Positions 4,600-9,408 of a stretch of DNA of 9,408 bases are shown piece after piece. The notes below the pieces were generated by a model. It worked only from the letters and a program-made list of their open reading frames with translations, was not told the origin of the DNA and made no database searches. The position numbers and the translations under genes are program-made. Origin of the DNA: Deltaproteobacteria bacterium (GTDB lineage Bacteria > Desulfobacterota > Desulfarculia > Adiutricales > Adiutricaceae); assembly GCA_031279155.1 (NCBI GenBank), contig JAITJB010000275.1:1-9408 (forward strand). Reading direction: 5' to 3'. The first letter of the stretch is position 1, and every line of letters begins with the position of its first letter.

Positions 4600-7014
4600 A
4601 TGGTCCAGCCAGGAAGCAATTTCTTGATCGACCCGGCTTTAGATCGTGATCAGATTAGGGAACTGATCGCTAAGAAGACGTATATTGGCGTTGACTTTGG
4701 AACTTCAACCACCGTGGTCAGCGCCATCATCAAAGATGAGAATGGCCAGATAACCTCTAAGACCTTAACTTTAGAGCAGCCGACCGAATTAGGCGGCATC
4801 ACCCTCCACCACCTGGTCAACTCGGTTTTGGCCTGGACCAATAATAGGCTCCTATTCGGTCGGGCGGCTTACGATCTGCGACCAAGTCTATTTGAGGGCA
4901 TAGACGTCTTTTCTTCGTTTAAAATGAGATTGGGTATTGATATTGGCCCAACTTATCCCCAAACCAAGCTCAAAAGAGAAAATAATCTGCCCTGGGCTAT
5001 CGAGGACGCCAACGACGCCACCAGGGAGTTTATCAAATGCCTCTTAAGTTCCGTTAAAAAAGCTATCAATACCTACGGTCTTCCCCAAGATCTCTGCTTT
5101 GCCGTCTCCGTACCAGCTTCTTTTGAGGCCAACCAGAGGCGGGATCTGCTGGAAAACCTTAAAGCCGCCGGTATGCCAGTTTTGGAGGACTGCTTAATTG
5201 ACGAACCCAACGCGGCTTTTCTAAGTTTTTTGCAATTTGAATTCTTAAATAATTCCACTAATGAAATTTTAACAAAAATTAAAACCGATAAAGCCAATAT
5301 TGTCGTCTATGACTTTGGGGCTGGGACCTGCGATATCTCGATACTCCAAGTATCAAGCACAAATAATAACCTTAAGTCCAGAAATTTAGCCATCTCCAAG
5401 TTTACGGCCTTAGGCGGCGACGATATCGACCGAGCTATAGTTCGAGAAATCTTATTAGAGCAGCTTCTAAAATCTTCTCCAGGTTACAGTCCCGAAAAGC
5501 GCGATCTCGATGAAGCCATCCTCCCTAGGCTCCAGCCAGCGGCTGAAAGGCTTAAGGTTGCGGCTTTTGAGTGGATGGATGACCGGGGTATTAATACCTT
5601 AGAATCGATGCAATCAACTCCCTCAGAGCCCTTTGTGGTTTCATCGGTTCCAGCCTTTAAGGTGCGTAAGCAAGAGCTAAAATTAGATAAGCCGCAATTA
5701 ACTTTGGGGCAACTGGCTAAGGCCGTGGAATCCTTTGTGGGAGTCTACGATCCCATTGTCACCACTTCCCACGTATTTGCGCCGGTCGATGACGCCATAA
5801 ACAAAGCCAATCTCAAAAAAAGTGAAATTGATGCTGTTTTGTTTATTGGCGGCAGTTCAGCTAACCCCTTAGTCCAATCGACGGTCATGGATAAATTACC
5901 GGGCGTTAAAGCTATTGTTCCTAAAGATCTTAGATCTCACGTGTCTTTGGGCTCAGCTCTCCATAGCTTCATCTATAACGCCTTTGGTATCGATATGATA
6001 CGGCCCATTACCTCTGAGACAATATTTCTTCTGACCAAAGGCGATCGCGAAGAGGTATTGGTGCCGGCGTCCTCTGAGGTGCCTAGCCCCTCAAAAATAA
6101 TAACCCATTTTATGGTCACCGGTGAGGATCAAAAGGTCATTGAACTTCCGATTTTTGTTTCCCAAAAAGAAAAAATGCTCGGCATCATTAAAATTGACGC
6201 CACCAAATCCGGCGGTTTTAAGCTAAACGAAAGAGTCGAGATTGCAGCAAGCCTAACCCATGATAAGCTTTTAGAAATCGAAGCTAAAATAGGCGAATAT
6301 TTGATCAAGGCCGCCTTGCTAAATCCCCTGGCCAATAGCCCTTTGACCCCGATTGAAAAAGAAATGTTAGAGGCCAAACAAAAATTTAATGCGGCCCTTC
6401 TAAAGTATGGTACTCGCTCTATTCCCAAAGAAATCGTCTTAAGCTACGCTCAGGCCGCTTACGCGGCTGGCGCCTATGAGCTGGCCGCCGAGATGTATGG
6501 CGCGGTCGAAAGGCTAGACCCCAAAGAAGATCTATCTGTCTCCATGACTTGTGCCTATCAAAGGGCGGGTAAAAGCGCCTCAGCCGAGCAGTGGGCTGAG
6601 CGGGCCTACCAAAGAGAGCCAAGCGCTCTAACGGCCTATAATCTATCTTTGTTCCGTGAAGGGTCAATGAGCGAACAGTTACTGCGAAAAGCCTTAGATT
6701 TTGATCCTGGTTACACCATGGCGTTGTATAAATTGGGTAAATTGCTACACAAGCGTCAGAGTCCCGAAGGCAAAATATTTTTAACAGAATACGTAAAAAA
6801 AACTGAAAGATCACTGGATTTTAGTTTTAATACTATAGGCGATTTAAACGATATAATTTGGGCTGCTAATACTGTTGGACGACCAGAAATAGCAAACAAA
6901 GCCGAAAGACAAAAAAAGTCATTGATAGAGTTTAATAAGGCAAAAAATATCTACGATTCTGATAATCTAGTTGAATCTATTAATTATCGATCTTTAGTAG
7001 TAAAAGGAGATTAA
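4600..7014 (+). CDS. Hsp70-like ATPase with TPR-like C-terminal region
   Basis: This 804-residue protein has an Hsp70/actin-fold ATPase core: phosphate-1 motif IGVDFGTSTTVVS (29-41), connect motif DEPNAAFLSF (201-210), phosphate-2 motif VVYDFGAGTCDIS (235-247) and adenosine motif VLFIGGSSANP (413-423). A region at about 470-560 could correspond to a reduced substrate-binding beta domain. From about 612 to 715 it has TPR-like helix pairs, with repeated Ala/Tyr pattern and DP/EP ends (AGAYELAAEMYGAVERLDP, 623-641; REP near 672-674; DFDP near 700-703). It is not DnaK: the N-terminal extension, sequence and C-terminal half differ. ATP-dependent protein remodelling or partner sensing is likely; the client is unknown. 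AAGGAG (4588-4593) supports the ATG. The last 80 codons become AT-rich. It ends one base before the helicase-like gene, so the two are surely co-transcribed. Confidence 0.85.
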   Translation: MVQPGSNFLIDPALDRDQIRELIAKKTYIGVDFGTSTTVVSAIIKDENGQITSKTLTLEQPTELGGITLHHLVNSVLAWTNNRLLFGRAAYDLRPSLFEGIDVFSSFKMRLGIDIGPTYPQTKLKRENNLPWAIEDANDATREFIKCLLSSVKKAINTYGLPQDLCFAVSVPASFEANQRRDLLENLKAAGMPVLEDCLIDEPNAAFLSFLQFEFLNNSTNEILTKIKTDKANIVVYDFGAGTCDISILQVSSTNNNLKSRNLAISKFTALGGDDIDRAIVREILLEQLLKSSPGYSPEKRDLDEAILPRLQPAAERLKVAAFEWMDDRGINTLESMQSTPSEPFVVSSVPAFKVRKQELKLDKPQLTLGQLAKAVESFVGVYDPIVTTSHVFAPVDDAINKANLKKSEIDAVLFIGGSSANPLVQSTVMDKLPGVKAIVPKDLRSHVSLGSALHSFIYNAFGIDMIRPITSETIFLLTKGDREEVLVPASSEVPSPSKIITHFMVTGEDQKVIELPIFVSQKEKMLGIIKIDATKSGGFKLNERVEIAASLTHDKLLEIEAKIGEYLIKAALLNPLANSPLTPIEKEMLEAKQKFNAALLKYGTRSIPKEIVLSYAQAAYAAGAYELAAEMYGAVERLDPKEDLSVSMTCAYQRAGKSASAEQWAERAYQREPSALTAYNLSLFREGSMSEQLLRKALDFDPGYTMALYKLGKLLHKRQSPEGKIFLTEYVKKTERSLDFSFNTIGDLNDIIWAANTVGRPEIANKAERQKKSLIEFNKAKNIYDSDNLVESINYRSLVVKGD

Positions 7015-7015
7015 A

Positions 7016-8191
7016 ATGCGTTGGTGGATAAAGTACGATAAATTAAGTGTAAACCAACGTAGTGTTCTGTCTATTATTAGAAATAATCTAGATAGTGCAT
7101 TTTGGATTAGGGGCTTTGCTGGGACAGGGAAAACCCTAGTCCTAACCCATCTCATGCAACAAATTGCCAATTTGGCGCCAAATGCAAGATTATGCTATAT
7201 TACATATACTAAAGCCCTTGTAGAGCTTCTTAATTCTGCACCATTAGAAGATAAAAATAAGTATGATATTAAAACGCTAAGTAGTTTTGTATACGAAAAA
7301 AATAAATACGATTATATTTTTTTAGATGAAATACAAGATGCAAAAATAGATCAATTAAAAAAATTAAAACAATATACAAAGCATCTTTATGTAGCTGGCG
7401 ATTTTAATCAGAAAATTTATGATAATAAATTAACTGAAGATGACGTAAAAGAGTTATTAAAACCAGAAATTATCGATCTATTAGAAGTCTTCCGTTTAAC
7501 TTACCGGTCCTGTCAATTAGCCCTTAATATCCTCCCTGAAGCCAAGATGGTTAGCGGGAGTTCATTTATGAATTCATCAGATTCAACTGTTAATTTCGTT
7601 AAATCTGATAAGTTAGATAAAGAATATATTTGGATTTATAACCACGCTAAAGATAAGACTCGTCCCGGTGATCCCTGTGTTATTTTGTTCCCAGGTCATG
7701 AAAGTGTCTATGAGTTTTCAGAAATAATCGCGCTTCACCTCGGTTTGCCTCTGCCGCCAAAATTTGGATATGTTTACATTAGTGGCATTAAACAGAGAAG
7801 TTATTCTAAATTTAATGAATTTTGGGAATCTAACAATATTCCATTAATGTTTTTAGGTAACGGTAATGGTTCTTTTGTTCAAAGCGATACTGTTCCTTTA
7901 ATTTATTTAATGACTTATCATAGTGTTAAGGGGCTGGATTTTAAAAATGTATTTATGCCAAATCTGCATAATGGCACGACTTTTATGCCACAAAAAAGAC
8001 TAAGAGAAGATCCGAGAGCCGATCGTCGTCTTCTCTTTGTGGCTACCACACGTAGCAGAGAAAATTTATATATATCATATTCAAAAGATCAGAAACATCG
8101 CTATCTTTCACAGTTGCCACCTAATGTTGTTAATGACATTGATATTAATACTATTGCTAAGCCAGAAAATCCATATGAGGACTTCTTTTAA
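7016..8191 (+). CDS. Compact superfamily 1 helicase-like ATPase
   Basis: The 391-residue protein carries the ordered SF1 (UvrD/Rep/RecB-like) motifs: a Q-motif-like LSVNQ (10-14), Walker A GFAGTGKT (33-40), motif Ia TYTKAL (63-68), Walker B IFLDEIQD (101-108), motif III VAGDFNQ (126-132), motif IV TYRSC (162-166), motif V TYHSVKGLDFKNVF (300-313) and motif VI LLFVATTRSREN (339-350) with Arg346 as candidate arginine finger. All catalytic residues are present. UvrD and Rep are about 670-720 residues; here the 1B and 2B insertions appear to be lacking, leaving mostly the two RecA folds, so processive unwinding on its own is doubtful. Translocation or ATP-driven remodelling of nucleic acid is more likely. 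AAGGAGA (7004-7010) lies well for the ATG. The gene is very AT-rich in parts (20-25% GC), with patches near 50%. It overlaps the next start by one base. Confidence 0.88.
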   Translation: MRWWIKYDKLSVNQRSVLSIIRNNLDSAFWIRGFAGTGKTLVLTHLMQQIANLAPNARLCYITYTKALVELLNSAPLEDKNKYDIKTLSSFVYEKNKYDYIFLDEIQDAKIDQLKKLKQYTKHLYVAGDFNQKIYDNKLTEDDVKELLKPEIIDLLEVFRLTYRSCQLALNILPEAKMVSGSSFMNSSDSTVNFVKSDKLDKEYIWIYNHAKDKTRPGDPCVILFPGHESVYEFSEIIALHLGLPLPPKFGYVYISGIKQRSYSKFNEFWESNNIPLMFLGNGNGSFVQSDTVPLIYLMTYHSVKGLDFKNVFMPNLHNGTTFMPQKRLREDPRADRRLLFVATTRSRENLYISYSKDQKHRYLSQLPPNVVNDIDINTIAKPENPYEDFF

Positions 8192-9408
8192 TGGCTAGTA
8201 ATATTTTACATCTACTAGGCATAACGACCGTAGAATGGCTTGATTGGTTGGCGACTGGCTGGCTACTACTCAATAGGAGTGTTGTTCGGGTTTACGGCAG
8301 CGACGATAAAGAGGGTATTTTTTCGCTTTTGGCTCAGGCCCCTAATGGAAGTAGATTTGACGCTGGTGACTTTCTCATAGCTGAATTAAATCAAAATTGG
8401 CGCGATAGTCTAGAGCCCGTCAAAGAAAGTCTTGGTCTGATTAGTCCCCGCTTGAGGATTGATTGTGTCAAACGGTTCATACCCTTTTCCGACCGTGGCC
8501 AGCGCTTACTAGCCATTGAGGCCCAACAAGCTAATGTGCAGCTGTCTCAACCAGAATTTGAGAAATTGTGGATTGAATGGAATGCTGAGCAGATTGGGAT
8601 TCAAGCCCATTGGCAGGGGAAAAATCTCGTCCGGGCCCTTAACCTAGATGAGCCCGATTTTAGCTTGCTACCGCCAGAAGTTAATGAATACCTTTTAGGC
8701 CTTAAAGCCTTACCTAACGCCGATAAGGCTGTCTTGCTCAAAGCGACCAAGGCCTTGGCTTGGGCCAATGCCTTTGCGATTTTTGGTATAATGACCAGTG
8801 ATAAGGAAAAGCAAAAACAAACTGACAATTTGCAATTAAAGGATGTAATCAATAAACTTAGGAAAGATTATAATTTTAATGATTTAGCTATTTATAAATC
8901 GCCATACATCAATATATTAAATCAACTTAGCGTTATTACGCAAAGTGATTATAATATAGATTTATCCTACGCATTAATTGTCGTTATCTATAGTTATTAT
9001 AATATTATAGATTGCGAAAAAGATATTATACTTGAAAATTTGCTAGAAGATCTATGTGTATTAGATGAAAATCAAGATTTTAAATTAGCATCTTTGGCGG
9101 CATATTTTATTGGTCGCCGGATGGATAGAATACAAGTTACAACTTTATTGTATAATAGTTTATTTTCTATCTTGCCTTTTATGGAAAATAAGACAATAGA
9201 ATTTAATATTGACATTAAAAAAGAAAAGGATAAATATAAAAAATATATAGATGGTCTTATCAAAAGTAGAGAGAAAAAACCGCCTGAAGCAGAGTCAGCT
9301 GAGCCTGTGCCAGCAGTACCATCAGTACCAAAAAGAAAGGTTGATTCGGAGCTGCCTAAACATGTATCAGAAGAAAATGGTGATTCTTCCCCATCTTCCC
9401 AAGACGAG
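8191..9408 (+). CDS. Unrecognised protein, third gene of the operon, 3' end beyond window
   Basis: From ATG at 8191 the frame stays open for 406 codons to the last base, so the gene is cut by the window edge. The ATG shares one base with the helicase stop (TAATG), with GAGG (8177-8180) upstream, which implies translational coupling. I do not recognise a family. The N-terminal part (about 1-200) is Trp/Leu-rich (TTVEWLDWLATGWLLL at 12-27; LWIEWNAEQIGIQAHW at 126-141) and looks like a compact globular alpha/beta domain. Residues 200-360 are Ile/Tyr/Asn/Lys-rich and probably helical, with a hydrophobic stretch (SYALIVVIYSYYNII, 259-273) too polar at its ends to call a membrane helix. From about 358 a Lys/Glu/Pro/Ser-rich tail looks like a disordered linker to a possible further domain. 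GC drops sharply after about 8815. Probably a partner of the Hsp70-like and helicase proteins. Confidence 0.8.
   Translation, partial: MASNILHLLGITTVEWLDWLATGWLLLNRSVVRVYGSDDKEGIFSLLAQAPNGSRFDAGDFLIAELNQNWRDSLEPVKESLGLISPRLRIDCVKRFIPFSDRGQRLLAIEAQQANVQLSQPEFEKLWIEWNAEQIGIQAHWQGKNLVRALNLDEPDFSLLPPEVNEYLLGLKALPNADKAVLLKATKALAWANAFAIFGIMTSDKEKQKQTDNLQLKDVINKLRKDYNFNDLAIYKSPYINILNQLSVITQSDYNIDLSYALIVVIYSYYNIIDCEKDIILENLLEDLCVLDENQDFKLASLAAYFIGRRMDRIQVTTLLYNSLFSILPFMENKTIEFNIDIKKEKDKYKKYIDGLIKSREKKPPEAESAEPVPAVPSVPKRKVDSELPKHVSEENGDSSPSSQDE

Noticed and set aside
6419..6814. Reverse-strand open frame opposite the TPR region
   Set aside because: It is opposite a well-supported gene, has no plausible ribosome binding site that I could see, and an Arg/Pro-rich composition typical of antisense frames.
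4600..7014. Canonical DnaK
   Set aside because: The ATPase motifs match the superfamily, but the N-terminal extension, divergent core and TPR-like C-terminal half, and the absence of grpE or dnaJ nearby, do not fit housekeeping DnaK.
8601..9263. Reverse-strand open frames opposite the third accessory gene
   Set aside because: The forward frame is open across the whole stretch and is coupled to the helicase stop, so these short frames are shadows.

Overview
The window reads as a bacterial chromosome segment with two blocks: a conserved housekeeping cluster (about 109-4218) and a probable accessory operon (about 4600 to the window end), all on the + strand. A Gram-negative host is likely from the order yceD/DUF177-rpmF followed by fatty acid genes. 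The gene content and the moderately GC-balanced, GCC/GGC/TTA-rich codon use loosely resemble deltaproteobacteria (Desulfobacterota and relatives), but that placement is an inference and is weak.

Housekeeping block. secG (SecYEG translocon subunit, with an unusually long acidic tail) is followed by a DUF177/YceD-family gene, rpmF (ribosomal protein L32), fabG (3-oxoacyl-ACP reductase), acpP (acyl carrier protein) and fabF (3-oxoacyl-ACP synthase II). FabG, AcpP and FabF are partners in fatty acid elongation: FabF condenses malonyl-ACP with acyl-ACP, FabG reduces the 3-oxo product, and AcpP carries the chain. The usual plsX and fabH (and fabD) between rpmF and fabG are absent here; only 38 bases separate rpmF from fabG. 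The leaders of secG, rpmF and acpP each hold inverted repeats that could act in regulation.

Boundary. The 381 bases from 4219 to 4599 hold no gene. They contain short direct repeats, a pyrimidine-only-plus-G heptamer array (TCTGTCT)n, and, close to the next gene, inverted repeats and a 15-base imperfect direct repeat that may be operator-like.

Accessory block. Three genes lie in very tight order: an 804-residue Hsp70/actin-fold ATPase fused to a TPR-like C-terminal region; a compact 391-residue superfamily 1 helicase-like ATPase with all main motifs (1 base after the stop of the first); and an unrecognised open frame starting at 8191 (TAATG overlap with the helicase stop) that stays open for 406 codons to the window edge. 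The tight spacing implies co-expression and probably joint function. Base composition in this block alternates sharply between about 50% and 20-27% GC, unlike the housekeeping block, suggesting transfer and a mosaic history. A chaperone-like ATPase paired with a minimal SF1 helicase and an unknown partner could be an uncharacterised defence or nucleic-acid/protein remodelling system; that role is inference only.
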